In this document: positions 31,838-40,092 of the stretch, in pieces
How the letters are laid out: every line of letters begins with the position of its first letter
Position numbering within the stretch: the stretch's first letter is position 1
Assembly (NCBI RefSeq): GCF_014649335.1
Contig: NZ_BMSV01000007.1
Coordinates: 416,677-480,676, forward strand
Direction of reading: 5' to 3'
Length of the DNA stretch: 64,000 bases
Source of the DNA: Streptomyces roseolilacinus
Lineage (GTDB): Bacteria > Actinomycetota > Actinomycetes > Streptomycetales > Streptomycetaceae
Made by a program: the position numbers and the translations under genes
Notes under the pieces: generated by a model
The model's database searches: none
Seen by the model: the letters and a program-made list of their open reading frames with translations, nothing else
Told to the model about the DNA's origin: nothing

Positions 31838-32230
31838 GTGCCGCTCTCGGAGCACGAGCAGCGAATGCTCGAGCAGATGGAGCGAGCGCTGTACGCCGAA
31901 GATCCCAAGTTCGCGACAGCGCTCGAGGGAAGCGGGCTGCGTACGTACACCCGACGACGGGTCTACCAGGCGGTCGCTGGATTCCTGGTGGGTATCGCGC
32001 TCCTCATGGCCGGAATGGTCGCCCAGCAGATCTGGATCAGCGTGGTGGGGTTCCTCGTCATGCTCGGCTGCGCGGTCCTGGCCGTCACCGGCTGGCGCAA
32101 GGCCCCCAAACCCGGGGAGCAGCCCGTTCCCGGGGGCGTGCCCCACGGCAGGGCGAACCGCCAGCGCCGCTCGATGATGGACCGCATCGAACAACGCTGG
32201 CAGCGTCGCCGCGACGAACAGGGCCACTGA
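31838..32230 (+). CDS. DUF3040 membrane protein
   Basis: A 130-residue protein opening with MPLSEHEQRMLEQMERALYAEDPKFA, the hallmark of the actinobacterial DUF3040 family. It has two hydrophobic helices (AVAGFLVGIALLMAGMVA and IWISVVGFLVMLGCAVLAV) and a basic C-terminus (RRSMMDRIEQRWQRRRDEQGH). GTG 31838 has AGGAGGA 5 nt upstream. A homologue sits near the mycobacterial dcw cluster too. Function unknown. Confidence 0.9.
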   Translation: MPLSEHEQRMLEQMERALYAEDPKFATALEGSGLRTYTRRRVYQAVAGFLVGIALLMAGMVAQQIWISVVGFLVMLGCAVLAVTGWRKAPKPGEQPVPGGVPHGRANRQRRSMMDRIEQRWQRRRDEQGH

Positions 32231-32238
32231 CACCCACC

Positions 32239-32285
32239 ACGACGGAGGGGTGACCGCACCGGCGGTCACCCCTCCGTCGTGTTCC
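32239..32285. terminator. Terminator after the DUF3040 gene
   Basis: A perfect 19-bp stem (ACGACGGAGGGGTGACCGC with its complement) and ACCG loop lie 9 bp after the stop, followed by GTTCCC. Confidence 0.85.
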
Positions 32286-32446
32286 CACGCCCCGTCCCCC
32301 CGGGCCGGCCGGTGAGGTCCGCCCCCGTGCGGGGCGCGGACGCCGCAGCCCCGCACCCCGCCCGGGGGCCGGGGGCCGGGGGAGCCGCCGGGACGGCCCC
32401 GGCCTCACCCCGCCCAGAGGTGGATCCCGCTGGTCCCGGGACCGCC
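32286..32446. other. GC-rich gene-free stretch
   Basis: About 160 bp of C/G-runs with no ribosome site or family-like reading frame. It separates the DUF3040 terminator from the MITE-like element. Confidence 0.6.
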
Positions 32447-32624
32447 CTAGGGAGTGTCTTCAAAGTAGCGTCGTTCGCCCGTAGGGCGGGCCGGGCGGCG
32501 TCTGGTGCGTGCGATCGCAAGGCGGAGGAGGGAGCCACTGCGGAGCATTGGCGACCGACGACAACGCGGCGAGCGTGCGTGCCAGGCGTCGCCCGGCAGA
32601 CGGGACTTTGAAGACACGACCTAG
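32447..32624. mobile_element. MITE-like element with terminal inverted repeats and CTAG flanks
   Basis: The left end reads CTAG GGAGTGTCTTCAAAGT and the right end ACTTTGAAGACACGAC CTAG. The 16-bp inverted repeats share 14 positions, including GTGTCTTCAAAGT exactly, and both are flanked by CTAG (probable 4-bp target duplication). The ~170-bp interior has no ORF with coding signs, so it is non-autonomous. The right CTAG contains the TAG stop of the transglutaminase gene. A related single end lies at 13105-13152. The parent transposase is not in the window. Confidence 0.85.
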
Positions 32625-34981
32625 CCCTGCTGCCGGGACGGCCGCCGCAGCAGCGCGCCCCAGCGGGCCGCCACCGCCGCCCGGCGCCGCGACAGCGCCC
32701 ACGCCACCCGCGCCGCCGACCGCGGCGCGAGCAGCGCCCGCAGGCGCACCCCGCGCCCGCTCGCCGCCACGATCCCGGCACGCACCCGCGCCGCGTCCTG
32801 CGCCAGGCCGTCCACGGGGCGCGGCGCCCGCGCATAGAGGGCCTCCTCCACGGCGCCCGCGATCCGGTGGACCGCCTCCGCCGCGGGGCCCTCCAGCGGC
32901 CCCGTCCGTACCAGCCGGTCCGCCGTGCCCCGCGGGGTCAGCGACTCGTCCGGCGGGACGCCGTGGTCCCAGGCCGTGTCCACGACCTCCGTCCACACCT
33001 CCAGCGGCCGCCCGCCGCGCAGCCGCCGCGCCCGCACCCGCCGCCGCCACAGCATCGGCGCCAGCGGCAGCACCAGGGCCGCCGTGGCGCCGGCCGCGGC
33101 CAGCAGCACCGGCCCGAGCGCCGCGCCCGCGTCCGCCGGCGGTTCGGCGCCCTGGGGCACCGGCCCCGCGCAGCCGCCCTCCGGCCCGGTCGCCCCCGGG
33201 GCGCAGACGTCCTGCGGGGACGGCTCCGCCGAGGGGACCACCGACGGGCGCGGCGCGGGCTCCTGGGTGTCCGGCTGCGCGCCGTCCGGCCGCTCCGTCA
33301 GCGCGTAGTCCGGGATCGAGCCCCGCGACGGCGTCGGCTCGAAGCGCGTCCAGCCCACGCCCTCGAAGTACAGCTCCGGCCACGCGTGGGCGTCCTTGAT
33401 GCTCACCGACACGGTGCCCCCGCCCGAGGGCGTGCCCGGCATGAAGCCGACCGCGACCCGGGCCGGCACGTTCAGCGTGCGGGCCATCGCCGCCATCGCG
33501 AAGGAGAAGTGGACGCAGAAGCCCTCCTTGTCCCTCAGGAACCGGGAGATCGCCGTGACGCCCGTCCCCGACGACACCGTCGTGTCATACGTGAAGCCGC
33601 CCTTCGAGGCGAACCAGTCCTGCAGCCGGACCGCCCGCTCGTAGTCGTTCTTCGCCCCCGCCGTCACCTGGAGCGCGGTGGCCTTCACGTCGCGCGGCAG
33701 CGAGTCCGGTACGAGCGTGTACTCCCGCAGCAGCGCGCCGGGCGCCGCCGGGGCCGCCGCTAGCTGCTCCGCCGTGGGCTGCACCACCAGGCTGTTCACC
33801 GAGTACTGGACGCCGCTCGTCGTCTGCCCGTCGTCGCCGACGACCATCCGCCCGACCGGCTCGTACCGCCAGCGCCCCTCGATCCGCACGTCGGTCGCCG
33901 GGTACGGCATCGGCAGCCACTTCTGCTCGTACGAGCCGGCCGCCGAGACGTTCGTGCTGATCTCCGTCGTGCCGGTCCGCTCGCTCAGCCCGACCGGCCG
34001 GGGCAGCCGCTGCGGCACGTCCTCCACGCCGCGCACGGACGTCCGCCACGACGTGCCGTCGAACTGGTCCAGCGACACCAGCCGCAGGTACAGCCCGGAG
34101 CCGTCCGGAGCGTTCGTCCGGTACCGCAGGACCTCCCGGTCCTCCGACTGGTTGAGGTTTTCCTTGAGCGACACCAGCGGGTTCACCGCGGAGATCGTGC
34201 CGCCGCCCGCGCCCTCGCCCGTGCCGCCGGTGCCCAGCAGCCCGCCGTCCAGCGACGGCAGCACGCTCGGGACGACCAGCGCGATGCCCAGCGCGAACAC
34301 ACCGATCCGCCGCCCCGTGCGCAGCGGCGCGGGCGCCGTCCCGTCCGGGGACCCGAACGCGGCCGGACCGCCCGGCCGGGCCTGGGGCCCGCCGAACACC
34401 CGCCCCCACTGGGCGAGCCGGTCACGGCCCTCCGCCAGCAGCAGCATCAGGTATCCGGCCGCCGCCGCCAGGAAGCCCAGCCAGCTCGTCCCGCCGCCCG
34501 AGAGCCCGGCCGCGACCGAGTACAGCGCCAGCAGCGGGAGGCCCGCCGGGGCCGCGCTGCGGAACGTCACCGCCAGGACGTCCACGGCCAGGCCGATCAG
34601 CAGCACCCCGCCGACCAGCATCAGCCGGATGCCGTCCGTCGCCGGGGCCGGCGGCGCGTACTGCCCGACGTCCTGCGCGCCCGCCTCCAGCAGCGCGCCG
34701 AACCGGCGGAACACCTCGGGGGACGGCAGCACCCCGGCCACCGCCTGCTCCCGCGCGAAGACCACGGTCAGCAGCACGAGGCCCACCGCGACCTGGGAGG
34801 CCACCGTCAGCGGCCGCGCCACCGGCACCCGCCGCGCGGCCGCGCCCGTCCCGGCGACCGCCGCCAGCAGCAGCGCCGCCTGGACGATCCAGCCGACCTC
34901 GCCCACCAGGGGCAGCAGCGAGCACGCCGCCGCCACCGTGGCGATCAGGGCACACACCGTCAGGCGTCCACCGCCGCTCAT
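32621..34981 (-). CDS. Transglutaminase-like membrane protein (TgpA family)
   Basis: 786 residues. Several N-terminal spans (about 1-215) and a long extracytoplasmic region follow, with a transglutaminase-like core: the Cys in EGFCVHFSFAMAAMARTLNVPARVAVGF, the His in IKDAHAWPELYFEGVGW, and Asp/Glu-containing FEPTPSRG. A late span (VLLAAAGATAALVLPLAPML) and a cytoplasmic DUF4129-like tail complete it. It probably acts as a peptidase or transglutaminase at the envelope. It is the last gene of MoxR-DUF58-TgpA, a conserved trio; its ATG overlaps the DUF58 stop by ATGA. Its TAG stop lies in the CTAG of the MITE-like element. Confidence 0.9.
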   Translation of the reverse strand: MSGGGRLTVCALIATVAAACSLLPLVGEVGWIVQAALLLAAVAGTGAAARRVPVARPLTVASQVAVGLVLLTVVFAREQAVAGVLPSPEVFRRFGALLEAGAQDVGQYAPPAPATDGIRLMLVGGVLLIGLAVDVLAVTFRSAAPAGLPLLALYSVAAGLSGGGTSWLGFLAAAAGYLMLLLAEGRDRLAQWGRVFGGPQARPGGPAAFGSPDGTAPAPLRTGRRIGVFALGIALVVPSVLPSLDGGLLGTGGTGEGAGGGTISAVNPLVSLKENLNQSEDREVLRYRTNAPDGSGLYLRLVSLDQFDGTSWRTSVRGVEDVPQRLPRPVGLSERTGTTEISTNVSAAGSYEQKWLPMPYPATDVRIEGRWRYEPVGRMVVGDDGQTTSGVQYSVNSLVVQPTAEQLAAAPAAPGALLREYTLVPDSLPRDVKATALQVTAGAKNDYERAVRLQDWFASKGGFTYDTTVSSGTGVTAISRFLRDKEGFCVHFSFAMAAMARTLNVPARVAVGFMPGTPSGGGTVSVSIKDAHAWPELYFEGVGWTRFEPTPSRGSIPDYALTERPDGAQPDTQEPAPRPSVVPSAEPSPQDVCAPGATGPEGGCAGPVPQGAEPPADAGAALGPVLLAAAGATAALVLPLAPMLWRRRVRARRLRGGRPLEVWTEVVDTAWDHGVPPDESLTPRGTADRLVRTGPLEGPAAEAVHRIAGAVEEALYARAPRPVDGLAQDAARVRAGIVAASGRGVRLRALLAPRSAARVAWALSRRRAAVAARWGALLRRPSRQQG

Positions 34982-36318
34982 GACCAACCCCCCGAGAACC
35001 CCGTCGTCCCACCGCCGGCGACCGCGCCCGCGTCCTGCGCGGCGTGCCGCCACAGCGCGGCGAGCGAGTCGCCCGGCCGCACCGGCACCGCCGACCAGCC
35101 CGCCTGCCGCAGGTGCCGCACCGCGTCCGCCGCACCGTCGGCCGCGCCGCTCCCGTCGTCCCGGACGAACGCGATCGCCGCGCCGCTGCGCCGCCGCATC
35201 CGGCCCGCCAGCTCCGCCTGCGCCTCGTCCAGCTCACCGAAGAACGCGATCAGCAGGCCCTCGCGCCCGGCGCGCAGCACGTCGTGGGCACGGGCGAGCC
35301 CGGCCTCCGACGAGTGGTCGACGACCGCGAGGGCGTCCATCATCAGGCCCGCGGTGTCCGCCGCCTCGTGCCCCGGCGTGACGTACCCGTCCGGACCGTC
35401 ACCGGACAGCGCGTCCCCGGTATCCGTCAGGAGCCGCACCGCGTAGCCGCGTTCCAGCAGGTGGGCCACCGCCGACGCCGCGCCCGACACCGCCCACTCG
35501 AACGACGAGTCGGGCCCGTCGCCCCCGTACGCCTCCGCGCGCGTGTCCAGCAGCACGGTGCAGCGGGCCTGCTGCGGCTGCTCCTCGCGCCGCACCATCA
35601 GCTCGCCGTACCGCGCCGTGGACCGCCAGTGCACCCGGCGCAGGTCGTCGCCGTACCGGTACTCGCGGGGGATGATGTCGTCCTCGCCGACCTGGGCCAG
35701 TGCCCGGTGCCGCCCCTCGCCGTAGCCCGGGACCTCGCCGGCGAGCCGGGCGGCCGGCAGCGGCTCCGTCCGCGGCACGACCGTCAGCAGGTCGTACGCG
35801 CTGAACGAACGCGTCAGCTCGCACATCCCGAACGGGTCGCTCAGCCGCAGCTGGAGCGGGCCCAGCGGGTACCGCCCGCGCAGGTCCGACCGGACCCGGT
35901 ACGACACCTCGCGTTTGCCGCCCGGCTCCACCCGGTCGAGCACGAACCGGGGCCGCGGCCCCAGCACGTACGGCACGTGGTCCTGGAGCATCAGCAGCCC
36001 GGTCGGCAGCCGCGAGACGTTGTCCAGGCGCAGCCGCACCCGTGCCTCCGCGCCCGCGGCGACCCGCTGCGGGGAGAGCCGCCGGCTGCCCGTGACCCGG
36101 TACCGCGTGCGGTACAGCACCGTCACGCACACCAGGGGCAGCGCCGCCAGCAGCAGCCCCACGCGCAGCAGGTCCGGCTGGCCCAGCACGTACGCGCACA
36201 CCGCCGCCGCCACCCCGGCCGCCAGGAACGACCGGCCGCGCGTGGTCAGCCCGCCGAGGGCGCCCCGCACCCCGCCCCGGACCACGCCGTCCGGGACGGC
36301 GGGTCCCGCGGCCGTCAT
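34978..36318 (-). CDS. DUF58 domain-containing protein
   Basis: 446 residues with two N-terminal membrane spans (RSFLAAGVAAAVCAYVLG and LLRVGLLLAALPLVCVTVLY), a beta-rich middle, and the diagnostic DUF58 block REYRYGDDLRRVHWRSTARYGELMVRREE, followed by a von-Willebrand-like C-terminal half (CTVLLDTRAEAYGGD). It pairs with MoxR ATPases in bacteria. ATG 36318 shares one base with the moxR stop; GTG 36321 is an equally possible start. Biochemical role unknown. Confidence 0.9.
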   Translation of the reverse strand: MTAAGPAVPDGVVRGGVRGALGGLTTRGRSFLAAGVAAAVCAYVLGQPDLLRVGLLLAALPLVCVTVLYRTRYRVTGSRRLSPQRVAAGAEARVRLRLDNVSRLPTGLLMLQDHVPYVLGPRPRFVLDRVEPGGKREVSYRVRSDLRGRYPLGPLQLRLSDPFGMCELTRSFSAYDLLTVVPRTEPLPAARLAGEVPGYGEGRHRALAQVGEDDIIPREYRYGDDLRRVHWRSTARYGELMVRREEQPQQARCTVLLDTRAEAYGGDGPDSSFEWAVSGAASAVAHLLERGYAVRLLTDTGDALSGDGPDGYVTPGHEAADTAGLMMDALAVVDHSSEAGLARAHDVLRAGREGLLIAFFGELDEAQAELAGRMRRRSGAAIAFVRDDGSGAADGAADAVRHLRQAGWSAVPVRPGDSLAALWRHAAQDAGAVAGGGTTGFSGGWS

Positions 36319-37343
36319 CACAGCCGCCGCAGGCCGGGCCGCTGGGAGAGGAACGCCTCCCCGGCGGGCTGCTGCGAGGCCACGGCCGGCACGGGCGTGC
36401 GCTGCAGGACGTCCATGACGACCTGCTCGGCGGTCCGCCGGTTCAGCTGGGCCTGCGCGGTCGGCAGCAGCCGGTGCGCCAGCACGGGCACGGCCAGCGC
36501 CTGCACGTCGTCCGGGAGGGCGTACTCGCGCCCGTTCAGCGCGGCGGCGGCCTTCGCGGCGCGCAGCAGGTGCAGCGTCGCGCGCGGGGACGCGCCCAGC
36601 CGCAGGTCCGGGTGGCTGCGGGTGGCCCCGACCAGGTCCACGGCGTACCGCCGGACCGAGTCGGCCACGTGGATCCCGCGCACCGCGTCGACCAGCTTCA
36701 CGATGTCGTGGGCGTGCGCCACCGGCCGGAGGTCGTCCAGCGGGGACACCCCGCCGTGCGTGTCCAGCATCCGCAGCTCGGCCTCGGCGCTCGGGTAGCC
36801 GATCGAGACGCGCGCCATGAAGCGGTCCCGCTGCGCCTCGGGGAGGGGATACGTTCCTTCCATCTCCACCGGGTTCTGCGTGGCCACCACCATGAACGGG
36901 CTCGGCAGCTCGTACGACTGCCCGTCGACGGTGACCTGGCGCTCCTCCAGCGACTCCAGCAGCGCGGACTGCGTCTTCGGCGAGGCGCGGTTGATCTCGT
37001 CGCCGATCACGATCTGCGAGAAGATCGCGCCCGGCTTGAACTCGAACTCGCGCCGCTGCTGGTCGTACACCGACACGCCCGTGATGTCGGACGGCAGCAG
37101 GTCGGGCGTGAACTGGATCCGCCGCACCGAGCAGTCGATGGACCGCGCGAGGGCCTTCGCCAGCATCGTCTTGCCGACCCCCGGGACGTCCTCGATGAGG
37201 AGGTGTCCCTCGGCCAGCAGCACGGTCAGCGAGAGCCGTACGACCTCGGGCTTGCCCTCGATCACACCCTCCACCGACCGGCGGACCCGCTCCGCTGTGG
37301 TGGTCAGATCAGTGAGGCTCGCTCGGTCGTCATAGGTCGTCAC
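36318..37343 (-). CDS. MoxR-family AAA+ ATPase
   Basis: 341 residues. Walker A EDVPGVGKTMLAKAL, Walker B IGDEINRASPKTQSALLE, sensor-1 VVATQNPVEMEGTYPLPEAQRDRF and an Arg-finger region are all intact. MoxR ATPases act as chaperones for metal-loading or envelope proteins; the DUF58/TgpA context suggests an envelope-related complex. GTG 37343 is chosen because GAGGAGGG stands 4-7 nt upstream; the open frame to 37412 has no signals. Confidence 0.93.
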   Translation of the reverse strand: MTTYDDRASLTDLTTTAERVRRSVEGVIEGKPEVVRLSLTVLLAEGHLLIEDVPGVGKTMLAKALARSIDCSVRRIQFTPDLLPSDITGVSVYDQQRREFEFKPGAIFSQIVIGDEINRASPKTQSALLESLEERQVTVDGQSYELPSPFMVVATQNPVEMEGTYPLPEAQRDRFMARVSIGYPSAEAELRMLDTHGGVSPLDDLRPVAHAHDIVKLVDAVRGIHVADSVRRYAVDLVGATRSHPDLRLGASPRATLHLLRAAKAAAALNGREYALPDDVQALAVPVLAHRLLPTAQAQLNRRTAEQVVMDVLQRTPVPAVASQQPAGEAFLSQRPGLRRL

Positions 37344-37604
37344 CCGGCCCTCCTCGGCCCTTTCGATCGTGGGCGGGTGCGACGCGGTACGGCACGGCCC
37401 ACCCAGAAACACGGAACACCGCCCGCGAAGCGTTCCTGCGGCCCGCCGGGGGTGTCACCCCCGCATTCTTGTTGGCGTACAGCGCGGTGTCACTCGGCTG
37501 CCGGCAACTGCGGGTGATATGTCAGGGCTTCGACGGATCGATCCCGTCGGTGACGGCCCTCGACGGCCCCCGGCGGCTCCTTCGGCAGGTCGTCCACCGG
37601 CCGG

Positions 37605-38138
37605 TCAGGCCGGATCGACCTCCCGCAGCAGACCGGTCGTCACGTCGAAGACGAAGCCCCGCACGTCGCCGGTGTGCTGGAGGAAGGGCGAGGTGCGCAC
37701 CCGCTGCATCGACTGCCGCACGTCCTGGTCGACGTCCCGGAAGGCCTCCACCGCCCACGTCGGACGCTGGCCGACCTCGTGCTCCAGCTCGTCGCGGAAG
37801 CCCTCGGTGATCCTCTCCAGGCCGCACCCCGTGTGGTGCACGAGCACGATGCTGCGGGTGCCGAGCGCCCGCTGGCTGATGGTGAGCGAGCGGATCACGT
37901 CGTCCGTGACCACGCCGCCCGCGTTGCGGATGGTGTGGCAGTCGCCGAGGTGGAGGCCGAGTGCGGCGTGCAGGTCGAGGCGGGCGTCCATGCAGGCGAC
38001 GACGGCCACCTTGAGCACGGGTCGCGCGTCCATGCCGGGATCGGTGAACTGCTCGGCGTAGCGGCGGTTGGCCTCGACGAGGCGGTCGGTGACCGTCTCG
38101 TCCTGAACGTCGTTCGGGAGGTGCGCGGAAGTCGACAT
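37605..38138 (-). CDS. Beta-carbonic anhydrase
   Basis: A 177-residue beta-class carbonic anhydrase. The zinc ligands are the Cys in VACMDARLD (with its Asp-Arg dyad) and the His and Cys in LVHHTGCGLE; IRNAGGVVTDD is also typical. It interconverts carbon dioxide and bicarbonate in the cytoplasm. ATG 38138 is chosen (homologues start MSTSAHLP); no strong Shine-Dalgarno precedes it. Divergent from the dcw cluster. Confidence 0.93.
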   Translation of the reverse strand: MSTSAHLPNDVQDETVTDRLVEANRRYAEQFTDPGMDARPVLKVAVVACMDARLDLHAALGLHLGDCHTIRNAGGVVTDDVIRSLTISQRALGTRSIVLVHHTGCGLERITEGFRDELEHEVGQRPTWAVEAFRDVDQDVRQSMQRVRTSPFLQHTGDVRGFVFDVTTGLLREVDPA

Positions 38139-38512
38139 GGCTACGACGTTAATGGTCACGCTGGTGGGGGGCTCGTCGTGAGAGGGGACAAAGAACGTCA
38201 ATGAGGCGTGTTGTGAGGTAACCCACAAGGGTGGCGGGCGGCGAGGCCGGAGGGGTGATATGCGCTGTTCGTCCCTCCTCGCGCGGTCCCCGGACGACGC
38301 GCTGGCCGGTTGATTGACCGGGCGGGGGAGTGGACTAGAGTGGCGCGAAGTTCACGGAGACATTGAGCGAATTCCGAGCGATTTCCGCAGTTTCTCCTCC
38401 GCGTGTGCGGTGGCATGTACGGCTCGGCCCCTCCGCTCGCCGGTCGGTCGACGCCCCCTCCGGCGCCGGTGGCCCGGTGGTACGTACGCCGCGCCGGACC
38501 TGAGAGGGCAGA
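38139..38512. other. Gap between carbonic anhydrase and rsmH; no mraZ
   Basis: About 374 bp without a plausible gene. MraZ, which precedes rsmH in many bacteria including mycobacteria, is absent: no frame gives a MraZ-like protein. The gap holds the dcw promoter at 38314-38341 and about 170 nt of untranslated leader. Confidence 0.7.
38314..38341 (+). promoter_or_regulatory. Promoter of the dcw cluster
   Basis: TTGACC (38314-38319) and TAGAGT (38336-38341) are spaced by 16 nt, a good sigma-HrdB-type pair. Start of transcription near 38348 would leave a ~165-nt leader before rsmH. Confidence 0.65.
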
Positions 38513-39541
38513 TTGAAAGGGCGCGATGGGGGTGCCGCCGGCACGGATCCGGTGGAGCTCCCCGACAAGGACGGCGGCGAACGGCCGGACGGGAACACCC
38601 GGCACGTCCCCGTGATGCTCCAGCGGTGCCTGGACCTGCTCGCCCCCGCGCTGGAACGGCCCGGGGCGGTCGTCGTCGACTGCACCCTCGGCCTCGGCGG
38701 CCACAGCGAGGCCCTGCTCGCCCGGTTCCCCGAGGCGCGGCTCGTCGCCCTCGACCGCGACACCGAGGCGCTGCGCCTCTCCGGCAAGCGCCTCGCCCGG
38801 TTCGGCGACCGCGCCACGCTCGTCCACGCCGTCTACGACGAGCTGCCCGACGTGCTCGACCGGCTCGGCGTCCCGCGCGTCCAGGGCGTCCTGTTCGACC
38901 TCGGCGTCTCCTCCATGCAGCTCGACGAGGCCGACCGCGGCTTCGCCTACGCCCAGGACGCCCCGCTCGACATGCGCATGGACCAGACGGCCGGCGTCAG
39001 CGCCGCCGAGGTCCTCAACACCTACCCGCCCGGGGAACTGGTCCGCATCCTGCGCGCCTACGGCGAGGAGAAGCAGGCCAAGCGGATCGTCGCCGCCATC
39101 GTGCGGGAGCGCGAGAAGGAGCCGTTCACCCGCAGCGCCCGCCTGGTCGAGCTGATCCGCGACGCCCTGCCGCAGGCCGCCAAGCGCACCGGCGGCAACC
39201 CGGCCAAGCGGACCTTCCAGGCCCTGCGCATCGAGGTCAACGGCGAACTGGCCGTGCTGGAGCGGGCCGTCCCGGCCGCGGTGAGGGCCCTCGCGGTCGG
39301 CGGGCGCGTCGCCGTCCTGTCGTACCACTCGCTGGAGGACCGCCTGGTCAAACAGGTGTTCGCCGCCGGCGCCGCCACCACGGCGCCCCCCGGCCTGCCC
39401 GTCGTCCCCGAGCGGTACCAGCCGCGGCTCAGGCTCCTGACCCGCGGCGCCGAGCTCCCCACCGAGGAGGAGGTCGCCGAGAACCGCAGGGCCGCGCCGG
39501 CCCGGCTGCGCGGCGCGGAACGGATCAGGGAGGACGTGTGA
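38513..39541 (+). CDS. rsmH: 16S rRNA (cytosine(1402)-N(4))-methyltransferase
   Basis: 342 residues. It has HVPVMLQRCLDLLAP, the SAM motif VVDCTLGLGGHSEALL, LVALDRDTEAL, GVLFDLGVSSMQLDEADRGFAYAQDAPLDMRMD, KRTFQALRIEVNGEL and LSYHSLEDRLVKQ, a full set of RsmH/MraW motifs. It methylates C1402 of 16S rRNA in the decoding centre. It is the first dcw gene. TTG 38513 has GAGAGGG 5-6 nt upstream; the ATG at 38525 is out of frame. The first ~30 residues are Asp/Gly-rich and precede the fold. The stop overlaps the ftsL start (GTGA). Confidence 0.95.
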   Translation: MKGRDGGAAGTDPVELPDKDGGERPDGNTRHVPVMLQRCLDLLAPALERPGAVVVDCTLGLGGHSEALLARFPEARLVALDRDTEALRLSGKRLARFGDRATLVHAVYDELPDVLDRLGVPRVQGVLFDLGVSSMQLDEADRGFAYAQDAPLDMRMDQTAGVSAAEVLNTYPPGELVRILRAYGEEKQAKRIVAAIVREREKEPFTRSARLVELIRDALPQAAKRTGGNPAKRTFQALRIEVNGELAVLERAVPAAVRALAVGGRVAVLSYHSLEDRLVKQVFAAGAATTAPPGLPVVPERYQPRLRLLTRGAELPTEEEVAENRRAAPARLRGAERIREDV

Positions 39542-40089
39542 CGAAGGCGGGACCCCTGAAGGGGCGCGCGGCCCGGCTCGCCCGGTTCATGCCGTCCGGG
39601 CCGACCACCGCCGCCCGCACCCCCTTCGTCCTGCTCGTCGTCGTCCTCCTCGGCGGCGGGCTCATCGGGCTCCTGCTCCTCAACACCTCCCTCAGCCAGG
39701 GCTCCTTCAAGCTGACCGAGCTGAAGAAGAAGACCACCGAACTCACCGACGAGGAGCAGGCCCTCCAGCGGGACATCGACGCCCGCTCGGCCCCCGACGC
39801 CCTGGAGCGCCGGGCCCGCGAGCTGGGCATGGTGCCCGGCGGCGGCCCGGTCTTCCTGGAACCGGGCGGCAGGGTCCGGGGCGTCCCCGGCCCGGCCCCC
39901 ACGCCCGACGGCGGCGTCCTCCCCGACGGTGGCGTCCTTCCCGACGGTGGCGCCTTCCCTGACGGCGGCGTCCTCCCCGACGGCGGCGTCCTCCCCGGCA
40001 CGGACCCCTCCCCGGCCGGCGCCCCGGCTCCGCACCCCGTGTACCCCCCCGCGCTCCCGGTCCCCGCCCCGACGCCCTTCGGCAGGTGA
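39538..40089 (+). CDS. ftsL: Cell division protein FtsL (long repeat-tailed form)
   Basis: 183 residues: a short basic cytoplasmic N-terminus, one span (TPFVLLVVVLLGGGLIGLLLL), then a heptad-rich coiled coil (LTELKKKTTELTDEEQALQRDIDARSAPDALERRARELGMVP), as in FtsL. The coil pairs with DivIC/FtsB and FtsQ at the septum. The last ~70 residues are a Pro/Gly/Asp tail with five DGGVLP-type repeats, absent from classical FtsL. GTG 39538 overlaps the rsmH stop. Identification rests on layout and position between rsmH and ftsI. Confidence 0.88.
   Translation: MTKAGPLKGRAARLARFMPSGPTTAARTPFVLLVVVLLGGGLIGLLLLNTSLSQGSFKLTELKKKTTELTDEEQALQRDIDARSAPDALERRARELGMVPGGGPVFLEPGGRVRGVPGPAPTPDGGVLPDGGVLPDGGAFPDGGVLPDGGVLPGTDPSPAGAPAPHPVYPPALPVPAPTPFGR
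39904..39993 (+). repeat. Five 18-bp tandem repeats in ftsL
   Basis: Units like CCCGACGGCGGCGTCCTC encode PDGGVL (one reads PDGGAF). They are in frame and lie in the extracytoplasmic tail. Confidence 0.9.
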
Positions 40090-40092
40090 GCA

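Noticed and set aside
32460..32600. A peptide coded inside the MITE-like element
   Set aside because: No start with a ribosome site and no frame with ordinary composition; inverted termini explain the structure.
37344..37604. A gene between moxR and the carbonic anhydrase
   Set aside because: Short frames only, Arg/Pro-rich, overlapping the moxR promoter area; nothing recognisable.
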